The notes under the pieces: model-generated | Databases searched by the model: none | What the model saw: only the letters and a program-made list of their open reading frames with translations | What the model was told of the DNA's origin: nothing | Assembly (NCBI RefSeq): GCF_006716695.1 | Contig: NZ_VFPN01000001.1 | Coordinates: 1,054,001 to 1,118,000, forward strand | DNA length: 64,000 nt | Source of the DNA: Klugiella xanthotipulae | GTDB taxonomy: Bacteria; Actinomycetota; Actinomycetes; Actinomycetales; Microbacteriaceae | Direction of reading: 5' to 3' | In this document: positions 53,175 through 62,805 of the stretch, in pieces | Numbering within the stretch: the stretch's first letter is position 1 | Layout: the number at the start of each line of letters is the position of its first letter | Made by a program: the position numbers and the translations under genes

Positions 53175-56100
53175 TTTATGTTCTGTCGCGACGAAAGTCC
53201 CCGCACGGGCGTAATCCCACTCGTCGCCAATATCGACCAGGCTCCGTAGTGCAGGAGATCCGGCACTCCTCGGCGAAAACTCGGGTGTGACCCAGGAAAT
53301 TGGGGCCGGATCGACAATATCGCGGACCACCGACACCGCAACATCCGGCCGCTCCACCCACCCCGCTACGTCCCGTTCCCCACCCCTCACGCTCACGGCG
53401 GATTCACAGGGGCGGACGGACGGAACAGCGACCTGGATCCGCGTGACCCGCCCGGCATCCACCAAAAACCCGCTGCCCGGGGAGTAATCGCGACGACGGG
53501 AGCGAGGTAGCGTTGCCCGGAGAGGGCCGGGACCGTCGGCATCATCGGGCTGAAGCACGATTCCGGTACGCGCAGCGCGCAACTCCGCATACACCTGCCA
53601 GGCCCCCGCCGCAGTTGCGGGATCGCACTCCACCAGCACACACACTCCCGCCCGGCGCGCAACGCGCAGGAGCGCGGCAAGGGAGGCCTCCGCCCCGCTC
53701 CCCTCGCACTCACCGACATCGTCAATCACGATGACTCCGGTGGTACCCCGGGGCGGCCACTCGAGGGGAAGAGCAACGGTGGCGGGTGCGGGAGAGGCCT
53801 CCGTGAGCAACCACCCGGGTAACGTCGAATCGACCGGCGAGGCAGGGGTGTGGCCGAGACGAGCGCACAGCGCATCGGCCAGTTCGGTGAGCTCCTCCGG
53901 GCCCTCAGCCGAAGCGACCCAACGCCACACCGAGCTTCCCTCCCCCCGAGTCGCAGACAGCCGCACCGCGGACAGCACCCGCGTGCACGCCATAGCCGCA
54001 AGCACGCAGGCGATCGTGGTCGTGCGCCCGGAGGCAGGAGGCCCGGCCACCACGCACACTCCGGTTGTCGGGAGACTGATGGGCTGCAGCGACTCAGACG
54101 TCAAGCCGATCGTGGCCCGGCCGCTCCCCCGTGCCGGCAACGACTCCAGCGGGATCCTCTCAGGCATCCGCGGAACGGGCGGGGCCGCAGATATCCCGTG
54201 GGTATGCAGTCGCGCACCCAACTCCCGAAGCGCCCCGGCCTGTTCCGCGGAGCCACACTGCCCGCCGTAGACCCCGATCTGCACCTCCACCCCGGGCGAT
54301 GCGCCCAGCGACCGGGCACGACCGGGCGGAACGTTCTCACCAGCCAGGGCGGTAACGCCCACGGTCAGGTACTCCCCTTCCGAAGCCAAACGGAGCACAA
54401 TCCGCTGCTGAATCGTCGCCAACAGGGGGCTCGGGATACCTCCGGCCCGGTCAGCCGTGAGCATCACATGCACACCCACCGCCCGCCCCTCGGCCATTAC
54501 CGTCCGCAGGAGATCGCACGAAACACCCTCGGCCTCAGCGGCTTCCCACAGAGGCAAGAACCCGTCAATCAGCAGCACAATCCGCGGTTCGCCTGACTGT
54601 CCCGGTCTCCGACGGTATTCGGACAACGAGGCTGCATGACAGGTCGAGAACTGGGCAGCCCGGTCGTCAATAATCGTCGCAAGTTGACGGAGGAGACGAC
54701 GCGTGCCCTCATCGTCATCCGCCGTCACAACAGCCCCCACCGTCGGCAGGGCAGCAAGCGCAGCGAGCGCCCCACCCGCATAGTCCAGCGCATATATATG
54801 CACGGGATCCGCGGCGACATCTACGCTCAGGGCCGCAGCACACGAACGCAGTGCGGTGGTTTTCCCACTACCCCCGGTGCCCATAACAGCCACGTTGCCC
54901 ACCTCGTCCAGCCGAATAGTGAAAACTGACTGCCTCTGCTCGGCAGGGTAATCGGCCAGGCCCAGCGGGACTCCCCTGGCATCGGTGGGGAGACCTTCAA
55001 GGGCCAGGATGTCGGGCAGAGCATCACACCAGACGCGGCGCGGCACGAGGGCACCGGTCCTCTGGGCAGCGCAGACAATGGCATCCCGTAACCGCTCGAT
55101 ATCACGGGGGCCGGGTGCTCCGGGCGGGTCATCTGCGGCCGGATCCGGGGCACACCACGGGTGGCCCGGTCCGAGGCCTAGCTCACGGACTGCCACGGCC
55201 GGACGCGCGGCGGGGCCGACCGCGCGGCCACCGACATACGCGGTCTGAAGGTGAGCAATCGGTGCAGAACCCACCGCGACCACGGCGCGACCGGGGGTAT
55301 CGCCTGCGATATGAGCGGCATCCCGAACGCCCACGACATCGAGGCTATCCCGCTCATCGGCCACTCGTAGGGCAACCCTGAGGGTGATGTTGGCGCGCAG
55401 GTTATCAGTAACCACACCGGCCGGACGCTGAGTGGCCAGAACGAGGTGCAGGCCGAGAGACCGGCCACGCTGAGCGATATCAACGAGCCCCTCCAGAAAC
55501 TCGGGCACCTCCCGGGCGAGGGCCGCAAGCTCATCAACGACGATGACGAGGGCGGGCGGGGCAACACCGTTGTTGCGGGACTCGAGATCGGGAAGGTCTT
55601 TCGCCCCGGCCTCAGCGAGAAGCCGCTCTCGGTACCGCAGCTCAGCACTCAGCGACGTCAACGCCCGCTGTACCAGCTGTGGTGTGAGGTCCGTCACCAG
55701 CCCCACCGTGTGCGGCAGCGATGTGCACTCGGCAAATGCTGTGCCCCCTTTATAGTCGATGAGGAGGAAGGTAAGCCGGTCGGGGCCGTGTCGGGCCGCG
55801 AGGCTCATGATCCACGTTTGCAGAAACTCGCTCTTACCCGAGCCGGTCGTGCCACCCACAAGCGCGTGGGGGCCCTGGCTGCGAAGATCGAGACCAAATG
55901 GCCCGGCCGAACCCACCCCCACGATAGCCCCGAGCCCAGCCGAGGGGCGAGCCCAGGAAGCTATGATCCAGTCAGCGTCCGCACCGGTAGGAGTATCCGC
56001 CGCCAACAACTCTCGAAGAGCTACCGCACGGGGGAGCGCCGCCGCCACAGCGGCTTCCCGTGACCCCACCTCCACCAGCGGAGCTAATCGCCGCACCGCT

Positions 56101-57902
56101 ACCTCAAACTGGGGACCTGCCAGCGCCTCCACCGAGACGAGCGGCACCCGCCGCCGAGTTTTTCCGTAGGTCACCGACCCACCCTCGCCAGCCACCTCCA
56201 CGTAGGTGCGGCAGGCAGCGGGAAGGCAGTCAACCGATGGGGCGACCCAGATCAGGTGGATACCGACCCCGGCCCCCCGCTCAGCAACCGCCACCAGGCG
56301 ACCACATTCCGCGGGCGTCACCGAGGCAACCACGACGACAACGGCCGGCCGTCTTTCTCGCGACCGATCCGCAGCCATGCGCGCGGCGACACATGCCTCA
56401 AGACCGGCCACAAGCTCGGCAACGGAGTCAGCATCACCGGCAACTGGGCGGGCGCGGAGCAACCGCCGAGCGGAGTCGGCGTGCGGCAGCCATTCCAGCC
56501 ACGGCAGCCACTCAGCGGGTTCGATTACGCACAACTCCGCTCCCCGCCCCCAGTGCATCCCGACCCCGGCCAGCACCAATTCGGCTGGGGAGTGAAGCCC
56601 GGCCAGCTGCAGAACAACCGACCGCAAGAGGTCGGCCGCAGCGCGCGGGTCGCCCGTGATGCCGAGCGACCCGCACTGTCCCAGGAGCTCGGTCACGGGA
56701 ACGGGGGTGATCGTGCGGAATTCCCGGGCCACCGCATCCACCTCGTCCCACGCGCCGTCGCGCTCCTCACCGCGTGCGGGACTGTGCACGCGGGTGTCAC
56801 TGGCGAGTTCGCCCATCCCCAGCCGGAGACGCAGGAAGACGTCCTCCTGTGGCTCCCGACTCCAGACCGCGGAGGTGCGATCCGCGATGGCGAGAGCCGC
56901 GGATTCGCCCCCGAGGCAGGCACGATCGCGCGCGGCCAGCTCCGCCCGCCTGGCGGCGGCGAGGGTAGCGCTGGCCTCCCCCAAATCCGTCCAGAACCGC
57001 TTCATCCGGGTGCGCCAGACCCGGCGGGCGGTGAGACGGGTATCGAGCCAGGTAGCGACCAGTACGACGGGCGAGAGGGCCACAAAGATGAGACTCATGG
57101 GCGCGCTGGTGAGCGCAAAGAGGGCACCACCCATCAGTACGGGGGCGAGCACAGCCACGAGAGGCACGCGCTGCGGAGTGACAGCTGCGGGCGGTCGAGG
57201 CAGGTCAACCGCGACGGATTCGGCAGCAATATCCGTGCGCGGCGAGCGCACACACGCTACCGTGGCCGCACGTTCTCTCTCCCCCGCCCCACGGGACCTC
57301 GCGTGAACCGGGGTGCACGAGAGGGAGATATCCCCCAGACGGATAATGTGCGCGCCGGCCAGTTCGGCCTCGGTGACGCGCCACCCGTCAACCGTAATGC
57401 CGTTAACCGAGCCCGCGTCCCGCACCGTCATTGAGGAGTCAGCCTCGATCACCGCGTGCCGACGCGAGACGCTCTCACTGCGCAGCCGGATGCGTGCGCT
57501 CGCATCCCGCCCAATGCTATTGCTGCCCTCAATGACGCTGAAGCGAACCCCCGCCTGCGGCCCATTCAACACTTCGACGCGACCGAGGGGCGGCAGCAGC
57601 AGCGTGTCCCCGGGGTGGTGCTCCCCCTCTGGGATGGGCTGTACCCAGCATCCAGAGCGCACCCCCGAGCGCTCCAGAGGGGAGGCCGGGTCAAGCGCCC
57701 ACACCGTCGTCTCACCGGGGCGCCGCACGCGGAGGGTGAGCGGGACCGCATCGGCCAGGGCAACCTCGGCGAGTGGATTCCCCTCGGGGTGGCCCAGGAT
57801 GAGCAGGCGGGCGACGTCGGCAACCCGCGCAGTGGCGTCGGCGGTCAGCTCCACGGGGCAATCCGACCCCGTACCACCGCTCACGATGAGCATCATCTTC
57901 AC
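53160..57902 (-). CDS. FHA-FtsK/EccC (EssC)-like type VII secretion ATPase
   Basis: 1580 aa. Residues about 1-95 look like a ubiquitin-like YukD fold, then an FHA domain (about 105-195; NSIGRDASARIRLRSESVSRRHAVIE, DAGSVNGITVDG). Two membrane helices follow (about 245-295), then FtsK/SpoIIIE modules. P-loops: GGTTGSGKSE at about 684, GTGGSGKTT at about 1009 and a degenerate GPPASGRTT at about 1291. This is the EssC/EccC layout that drives T7SS substrates. No EsxA/B, EccB/D/E or other secretion genes are near, so it may be a solitary actinobacterial form. dnaK follows in the same direction. Confidence 0.88.
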   Translation of the reverse strand: MKMMLIVSGGTGSDCPVELTADATARVADVARLLILGHPEGNPLAEVALADAVPLTLRVRRPGETTVWALDPASPLERSGVRSGCWVQPIPEGEHHPGDTLLLPPLGRVEVLNGPQAGVRFSVIEGSNSIGRDASARIRLRSESVSRRHAVIEADSSMTVRDAGSVNGITVDGWRVTEAELAGAHIIRLGDISLSCTPVHARSRGAGERERAATVACVRSPRTDIAAESVAVDLPRPPAAVTPQRVPLVAVLAPVLMGGALFALTSAPMSLIFVALSPVVLVATWLDTRLTARRVWRTRMKRFWTDLGEASATLAAARRAELAARDRACLGGESAALAIADRTSAVWSREPQEDVFLRLRLGMGELASDTRVHSPARGEERDGAWDEVDAVAREFRTITPVPVTELLGQCGSLGITGDPRAAADLLRSVVLQLAGLHSPAELVLAGVGMHWGRGAELCVIEPAEWLPWLEWLPHADSARRLLRARPVAGDADSVAELVAGLEACVAARMAADRSRERRPAVVVVVASVTPAECGRLVAVAERGAGVGIHLIWVAPSVDCLPAACRTYVEVAGEGGSVTYGKTRRRVPLVSVEALAGPQFEVAVRRLAPLVEVGSREAAVAAALPRAVALRELLAADTPTGADADWIIASWARPSAGLGAIVGVGSAGPFGLDLRSQGPHALVGGTTGSGKSEFLQTWIMSLAARHGPDRLTFLLIDYKGGTAFAECTSLPHTVGLVTDLTPQLVQRALTSLSAELRYRERLLAEAGAKDLPDLESRNNGVAPPALVIVVDELAALAREVPEFLEGLVDIAQRGRSLGLHLVLATQRPAGVVTDNLRANITLRVALRVADERDSLDVVGVRDAAHIAGDTPGRAVVAVGSAPIAHLQTAYVGGRAVGPAARPAVAVRELGLGPGHPWCAPDPAADDPPGAPGPRDIERLRDAIVCAAQRTGALVPRRVWCDALPDILALEGLPTDARGVPLGLADYPAEQRQSVFTIRLDEVGNVAVMGTGGSGKTTALRSCAAALSVDVAADPVHIYALDYAGGALAALAALPTVGAVVTADDDEGTRRLLRQLATIIDDRAAQFSTCHAASLSEYRRRPGQSGEPRIVLLIDGFLPLWEAAEAEGVSCDLLRTVMAEGRAVGVHVMLTADRAGGIPSPLLATIQQRIVLRLASEGEYLTVGVTALAGENVPPGRARSLGASPGVEVQIGVYGGQCGSAEQAGALRELGARLHTHGISAAPPVPRMPERIPLESLPARGSGRATIGLTSESLQPISLPTTGVCVVAGPPASGRTTTIACVLAAMACTRVLSAVRLSATRGEGSSVWRWVASAEGPEELTELADALCARLGHTPASPVDSTLPGWLLTEASPAPATVALPLEWPPRGTTGVIVIDDVGECEGSGAEASLAALLRVARRAGVCVLVECDPATAAGAWQVYAELRAARTGIVLQPDDADGPGPLRATLPRSRRRDYSPGSGFLVDAGRVTRIQVAVPSVRPCESAVSVRGGERDVAGWVERPDVAVSVVRDIVDPAPISWVTPEFSPRSAGSPALRSLVDIGDEWDYARAGTFVATEHKLESK

Positions 57903-58183
57903 GTCAGTTCTCCTGTATCTTCGGCCCCCGTGAGGAAAAAGCTACGCGGAAGAATCTGTCGCCCCGCAGGAGCCGTGCGTCAATGTGGATAAACACTCGG
58001 TTGTACACAGCTCCTTCTCAATTACCCTTTTCCGCGATTCCGAGTCGCCAATCTCCTCCCCCGGCCCGCCACTTAACCTCTGTATCCACAGACTGACGAG
58101 CACCCCTGTACGGCGCTCAGGCTAACGATTACAGTGAGACAACATCCCACACAGACAGCACCCGAGAAAGGCACCGACCGCGC

Positions 58184-59635
58184 ATGGCACTCTCTACCGA
58201 CGACGACCAGGATTCCGACCTCACCTTTCCACCCGGGTTTCTCTTCGGGTCGGCCACGGCCGCATACCAGATCGAGGGAGCGGCGGCCGAGGATGGCCGT
58301 GGCCCCTCCATCTGGGACACGTTCAGCCACACACCCGGCAACGTCTGGAATGGCGATACCGGAGATATCGCCTGCGATCACTATCACCGCGTGGAGGAGG
58401 ACCTCGACCTGATGGTCACACTGGGCCTGCACGCCTACCGGTTCTCGATCTCGTGGCCGCGCGTGCAACCGACCGGGAGAGGAGCGGTCAACCCTGCGGG
58501 CCTCGCCTTCTACTCGCGGCTCGTGGACGGGCTCCTCGCTCGCGGGATCACACCCATCGCCACGCTCTACCACTGGGATCTCCCCCAGGCCCTCGAGGAT
58601 GAGGGCGGCTGGACCAACCGAGCCACCGCCGAAGCCTTCGCCGATTACGCCCGCCTTGTGGGTCGCGAACTCGGCGACCGCGTCGCTGTCTGGACCACCC
58701 TCAACGAGCCCTGGTGCACCGCCTATCTCGGCTACGGCTCGGGCGGTCACGCCCCAGGAATCGCGGATGCCGACTCCGCGTTCCGTGCCGTCCACCACCT
58801 CAACCTGGCACACGGCCTCGCCATTACCGCCCTACGTGAGGTTGTCACGAACAACCCCCAGTATTCGATCACCCTCAACCTGCACCTCATCCGCCCCGAC
58901 AACCCCAGCTCCGCTGCGGATGTCGCGGCGGCCCGGCTCGCGGATGGCGTGGCGAACCGCCTCTTTCTTGACCCCCTCCTCAACGGGCACTATCCGGAGT
59001 GGGTGCTGGAGGCCACGGGCCACCTGACCGATTGGTCGTTCGTCACGGCGGGCGACGCCTCACTCATCCGCCAACCGCTCGATGTGCTGGGCGTGAACTA
59101 CTACACCCCCCAGCGAGTACGCGAGTGGGACGGGGTCGGCACCAAGCAGTCGGCTGACGGCGCACCCCGCACCCCGGGTACCGCCTGGCCCGGCCTGGAT
59201 CACGTCGAGTTCCTGGACCAGGGCGGCCCGCACACGGCGATGGGCTGGACGGTTGACCCGTCCGGCCTTGAAGAGTTACTCCTCGCTATCGGCAACGAGT
59301 GGCCAGCCCAGCCCCTCATGATTACCGAGAATGGTGCCGCCTACAACGACGTTATGAGTGCGGATGGCAGCGTGCACGACCCCGCCAGGATCGACTATCT
59401 GCGCCGCCATCTCGCGGCAGCCCACCGGGCCATTGAGCGGGGTGTCAACCTCACCGGGTACCAGGTTTGGTCGCTGCTCGACAACTTTGAGTGGAGCTTT
59501 GGCTACTCCAAGCGCTTCGGTATTGTGCACGTCAACTACGACACCCTCGTGCGCACGCCTAAAGACAGCGCACTGTGGTACTCGCGGCTCGCGCGGAGCG
59601 GGGTGCTCCGCGGAGAATCCTCAGAAATCAGGTGA
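58184..59635 (+). CDS. GH1 beta-glucosidase
   Basis: 483 aa TIM-barrel glycosidase. The acid/base Glu is in [14 protein letters not shown] and the nucleophile Glu in [11 protein letters not shown]. The N-terminal signature [31 protein letters not shown] is intact. No signal peptide, so it cleaves imported beta-glucosides in the cytoplasm, perhaps those brought in by the sugar ABC transporter 28 kb away. The start ATG 58184 lies after AGAAAGG. The 281-bp spacer before it holds no gene, but has a perfect DnaA box at 57984-57992. Confidence 0.95.
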   Translation: MALSTDDDQDSDLTFPPGFLFGSATAAYQIEGAAAEDGRGPSIWDTFSHTPGNVWNGDTGDIACDHYHRVEEDLDLMVTLGLHAYRFSISWPRVQPTGRGAVNPAGLAFYSRLVDGLLARGITPIATLYHWDLPQALEDEGGWTNRATAEAFADYARLVGRELGDRVAVWTTLNEPWCTAYLGYGSGGHAPGIADADSAFRAVHHLNLAHGLAITALREVVTNNPQYSITLNLHLIRPDNPSSAADVAAARLADGVANRLFLDPLLNGHYPEWVLEATGHLTDWSFVTAGDASLIRQPLDVLGVNYYTPQRVREWDGVGTKQSADGAPRTPGTAWPGLDHVEFLDQGGPHTAMGWTVDPSGLEELLLAIGNEWPAQPLMITENGAAYNDVMSADGSVHDPARIDYLRRHLAAAHRAIERGVNLTGYQVWSLLDNFEWSFGYSKRFGIVHVNYDTLVRTPKDSALWYSRLARSGVLRGESSEIR

Positions 59636-59648
59636 CCAGGCACCGCGC

Positions 59649-60587
59649 TTAGGCCACAAACTCTGTCCCCTCGGGCAGCCGCGCGCGCATCACGTCAATC
59701 GCCTCAGGGTTCTGATCCATCAGCAGGAAACGCCGACCCAGCCGCGCCGCGACTGCCCCGGTCGTGCCGCTGCCCGCAAAGAAGTCAAGCACCCAATCAT
59801 CTGGGCGGCTTGACGCCTGGATGATGCGGCGAAGGATCCCCTCCGGCTTCTGGGTGGGGTATCCCGTTTTTTCCTTACCCGTGGGCGAGACGATGGTGTG
59901 CCACCAGACATCGGTGGGCAACTTTCCCCGCCGGACCTTCTCCTTCGTGACCAGGCCGGGGGCCATATACGGCTCGCGGTCAACCGTGGTCGAATCGAAG
60001 TAGTAGGCGTCGGGGTCCTTCACATAGACCAGGATTGTGTCGTGCTTGGTTGGCCAACGTGACTTCGACTTGGCCCCGTAGTCGTACGCCCAGATAATCT
60101 CGTTCAGAAAACATTCGCGGCCGAATAGGGCATCCAACAGCACCTTGGCGTAGTGAGACTCACGGTAATCGAGGTGCAGGTAGAGCGTGCCGTCAGTGGC
60201 AAGGAGGCGCCAGGCCTCCACCAAACGCGGCTCCAAAAATCCCCAATAGTCGTCAAAGCTGTCGTCATAGCTGCGCAGCGCACCACGGATGCGCTCGTAG
60301 CTCAGCCCCTTAAACCCGCTCACGGTACCCGTCCCTGCCCCCGGAGCGCGGACGGCAGTGGTCTGCTGCCGGGTTTGCACCCGCCCGGTATTAAAGGGAG
60401 GGTCCACATAGATCAGTGTGATGCTCTCATCAGGCAGCGCACGGAGGGCCGGTAAATTGTCACCCACCAGCACCCGGCTGTGTCCCGCTAGGCGCTCCGG
60501 CTCGGCAGATACCGCGGTAGCTTCGGCAGGCGCCTCCGCATCAACCCGCTCCCCGCGGTGATCGGCAAGGCCCTCAGTAGTCTTCAC
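59649..60587 (-). CDS. Orphan site-specific DNA methyltransferase (beta class, N6-A or N4-C)
   Basis: 312 aa from GTG 60587. The catalytic motif VDPPFNTG precedes the SAM motif FFAGSGTTGAVAA, the order of beta-class amino-methyltransferases such as CcrM/HinfI. A target-recognition region lies between (GAKSKSRWPTKHDTILVY, then PTQKPEGILRRII). No restriction endonuclease gene is adjacent, so it is probably solitary and may mark DNA near the origin for regulatory purposes. The recognition sequence cannot be read from the protein. Confidence 0.88.
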   Translation of the reverse strand: MKTTEGLADHRGERVDAEAPAEATAVSAEPERLAGHSRVLVGDNLPALRALPDESITLIYVDPPFNTGRVQTRQQTTAVRAPGAGTGTVSGFKGLSYERIRGALRSYDDSFDDYWGFLEPRLVEAWRLLATDGTLYLHLDYRESHYAKVLLDALFGRECFLNEIIWAYDYGAKSKSRWPTKHDTILVYVKDPDAYYFDSTTVDREPYMAPGLVTKEKVRRGKLPTDVWWHTIVSPTGKEKTGYPTQKPEGILRRIIQASSRPDDWVLDFFAGSGTTGAVAARLGRRFLLMDQNPEAIDVMRARLPEGTEFVA

Positions 60588-60656
60588 CTGCCCATTCTGG
60601 CAGTAGCAGGGGAGAAGCACGAGACGTAGTCTTGATGAAAACGCGAGGGAGTCCAC

Positions 60657-60986
60657 ATGACAGAGCACTCGGATGTCGCCGTCCAGCACGAGCCGGAGTC
60701 GTCACGCTACGTTCTCGTGGTCAACAACGTAGTGCGTGGCGAGGCCGCCTACACCCTAACGGGCTCGGACATCCGTGCGACCCACACGCTCGTTGACCCC
60801 GCGCTACGCGGCCGGGGGCTGGGCGATCAACTCATCACCGCGATGATCGCGGATATCCGCGAGCGCACCGAGTTCCGCGTGGTCCCCGAGTGCTCGTTTG
60901 TGGTTGACTGGTTCGCCGCCCATCCTGACGAACGAGATCTGCTCACCCGGCACCCCACGGACAGCTCGTCTACGGAACGCGGTTAA
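60657..60986 (+). CDS. Small GNAT-fold N-acetyltransferase (YjdJ-like)
   Basis: 109 aa, one compact GNAT domain. The acetyl-CoA loop is VDPALRGRGLGDQLITAMI; the preceding strand pair is YVLVVNNVVRGEAAYTL. The size and C-terminal VPECSFVVDWFAAHPDERDLL match the YjdJ/GNAT_acetyltr_2 group. Substrate unknown. The 3' end overlaps that of the convergent lipoate ligase by 17 nt. Confidence 0.85.
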   Translation: MTEHSDVAVQHEPESSRYVLVVNNVVRGEAAYTLTGSDIRATHTLVDPALRGRGLGDQLITAMIADIRERTEFRVVPECSFVVDWFAAHPDERDLLTRHPTDSSSTERG

Positions 60987-62019
60987 GCCACGCTTCGGTC
61001 GAGAATTTCTCGGCGGCAAGGCGCGCGGCCTCATCGTACTCGTCGGGGGTGATCCGGGACTCGGTACCCCCATACAGGGTCGTGAAGGTCTCGATCATCC
61101 GGGCGATAATCTCCTGCCGACTCAACCCGGTTTGACTGCGCAGCGGATCCACCCGCTTCTGTGCGCTGGCCGTGCCCTTGTCGCTCAGCTTCTCTCGCCC
61201 GATACGCAGCACCTTCACCATCGTGTCGGCGTCCATGTCGTAACTCATCGTGACGTGGTGTAGCACCGCCCCCGAGCCCAGCCGCTTCTGCGCGGCCCCG
61301 CCGATTTTACCGTCCGGGCTTGTGATGTCGTTGAGCGGTTTGTAGGCCGCGTCGATACCGAGCGAGCGGAGAGCCTCCAATACCCACTCGTCGAGAAAGG
61401 CGTAGGAGTCGGCGAAGCTGAGACCGTGCACGAGGTCGCCGGGCACGTAGAGGGAGTAGGTGATCGCCGATTCGGGCTCGACGAACATAGCACCGCCACC
61501 GGAGATACGGCGCACAACGGTCACCCCGTGAGCCTCCGCCTGCTCCCGGTCTACCTCGTTGCGCAGAGATTGGAAACTGCCGATGATGATGGCGGGACTG
61601 GCCCACTCCCAGATGCGCAGCGTGGGCTGACGGCTGCCGTCACCCACCGCGTTGGTGAGCACCTCGTCGAGGGCGAGCTGCACGGCCGGCGGTTGGGGCT
61701 CCCCGTGGATGATCTGCCAGTTGTATTCACGCCAACTCGTGGCCTTGGCCAGCGCACGGCGCACGGTCGTCGCCACAGCCTCGGGGCTAAACCCGAGCAG
61801 TTGGGCATCGTGTGGGAGAGCATCTCGCACAGCGCGGGCCATCTGTTCGGCGTCCGTTTCTCGGGGGAGGCCGTTGAGAGAGTTGTTGATGTCGTCGAGG
61901 GCGCTGTCCGGTTCGAGGAAGAAATCCCCGGCCACCCTCACGTGGTGGAGCGCGCCCTCCACCACCTCAAGATCGACGACGACCAGTTTTCCGCCAGGGA
62001 CCTTATATTCACCGTGCAT
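60970..62019 (-). CDS. Lipoate-protein ligase family protein
   Basis: 349 aa from ATG 62019. Residues about 1-85 resemble the LplA C-terminal accessory domain placed first; the catalytic domain follows, with RRISGGGAMFVEPESAITYSLYVP and the lysine-bearing GKIGGAAQKR. It attaches lipoate to the E2 subunits of 2-oxoacid dehydrogenases. The domain order (accessory domain N-terminal) is a known variant in Gram-positive bacteria. Confidence 0.88.
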   Translation of the reverse strand: MHGEYKVPGGKLVVVDLEVVEGALHHVRVAGDFFLEPDSALDDINNSLNGLPRETDAEQMARAVRDALPHDAQLLGFSPEAVATTVRRALAKATSWREYNWQIIHGEPQPPAVQLALDEVLTNAVGDGSRQPTLRIWEWASPAIIIGSFQSLRNEVDREQAEAHGVTVVRRISGGGAMFVEPESAITYSLYVPGDLVHGLSFADSYAFLDEWVLEALRSLGIDAAYKPLNDITSPDGKIGGAAQKRLGSGAVLHHVTMSYDMDADTMVKVLRIGREKLSDKGTASAQKRVDPLRSQTGLSRQEIIARMIETFTTLYGGTESRITPDEYDEAARLAAEKFSTEAWLNRVP

Positions 62020-62066
62020 GGACACCAGCCTAATCCCACCGTCAGGCCGCAGAGTTTGGCGAGCAC

Positions 62067-62533
62067 GTGCACGGATGGCGGATGGTGCTGGGGTTTACTG
62101 CCCAGCAGGTCGCTGAACGAGCATGGATCACTCGCGCCACCCTGCGGAAGCTGGAAACGGGCAGTTCTGGGGTGTCCCTCGGCACACGGATGACCATGTG
62201 CGTAATCATGGCTTTCTTTCGTCTCATGGCTCTTGGATGCTCAGCCCGGCGTTCGACGTCAACCCGACCCCCGATCTATACCGGACGAGGTCCACATCAA
62301 TCGCTGGAGCTGACGCTTTTCCTGATGAGGTTGAGGGGCTGCTTGCCCTGGCCGAGGACTGCGGCCTGACCCCGGCCCAGGCGAAAGGGATCATGGGCCG
62401 TGTTGCAGTGTCAATGTCTGAATGGCAGGCGGTCGCGCGCCGCAGCGGTGTCTCGGAGCGAGAGGTTCGCGTGATGGCGGAGTCCATCTCGCCGCGGGTT
62501 GAAGCGGTTGGGGTGTCTTCGCGGCGACGTTAA
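62067..62533 (+). pseudogene. hipBA toxin-antitoxin remnant (HipB N-terminus joined to HipA C-terminus)
   Basis: From 62067 one frame reads the start of an XRE HipB-like antitoxin (TAQQVAERAWITRATLRKLETGSSGVSLGTRMTM). In another frame from about 62230 the sequence reads SWMLSPAFDVNPTPDLY... followed by VEGLLALAEDCGLTPAQAKGIMGRVAVSMSEWQAVARRSGV, the C-terminal part of a HipA kinase. The kinase core is missing and the join lies near 62220-62240, so an internal deletion removed most of hipA. Neither part should be active. Confidence 0.7.
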
Positions 62534-62593
62534 ACGCCAGGGGGTGCGCTGCACAGCCTGAATCCACCGATCAGGTAGGGGGGTGGGGTGTGA

Positions 62594-62805
62594 TCAAGTT
62601 TTAGTGCGCGTACTTTCAGCTTCTTGCTCCAATAACACGATGCGTTTCTTCGCAGCAGCACGTTCGTGCCGGACGTCTTTTTCCGCAGCAGACTTCGCTA
62701 CCGATGCCGGGGCGTCGGTGCCGGGTGTGCCTGCGGCGTGTTGCCTCAGCCACGCGGTGAGGGCTCACTGTGAGATACCGAAGTCTGTGGCGATGTGCAC
62801 TTGCG
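62594..62805 (-). mobile_element. IS3-family orfA remnant
   Basis: On the minus strand the frame reads IATDFGISQ, a stop (62767-62765), then ALTAWLRQHAAGTPGTDAPASVAK...ERAAAKKRIVLLEQE, ending at 62594. This is the HTH and leucine-zipper part of IS3-type OrfA with an in-frame stop and both ends missing. It lies between the hipBA remnant and the lipase gene. The left boundary is uncertain. Confidence 0.7.

Noticed and set aside
56256-57434. 392-aa plus-strand open frame opposite the EccC-like gene
   Set aside because: Shadow of the strongly supported minus-strand ATPase; no motif or ribosome site.
53160-57902. Full type VII secretion locus around the EccC-like ATPase
   Set aside because: No WXG100, EccB, EccD, EccE or MycP-type gene in the neighbourhood; only the ATPase is present.
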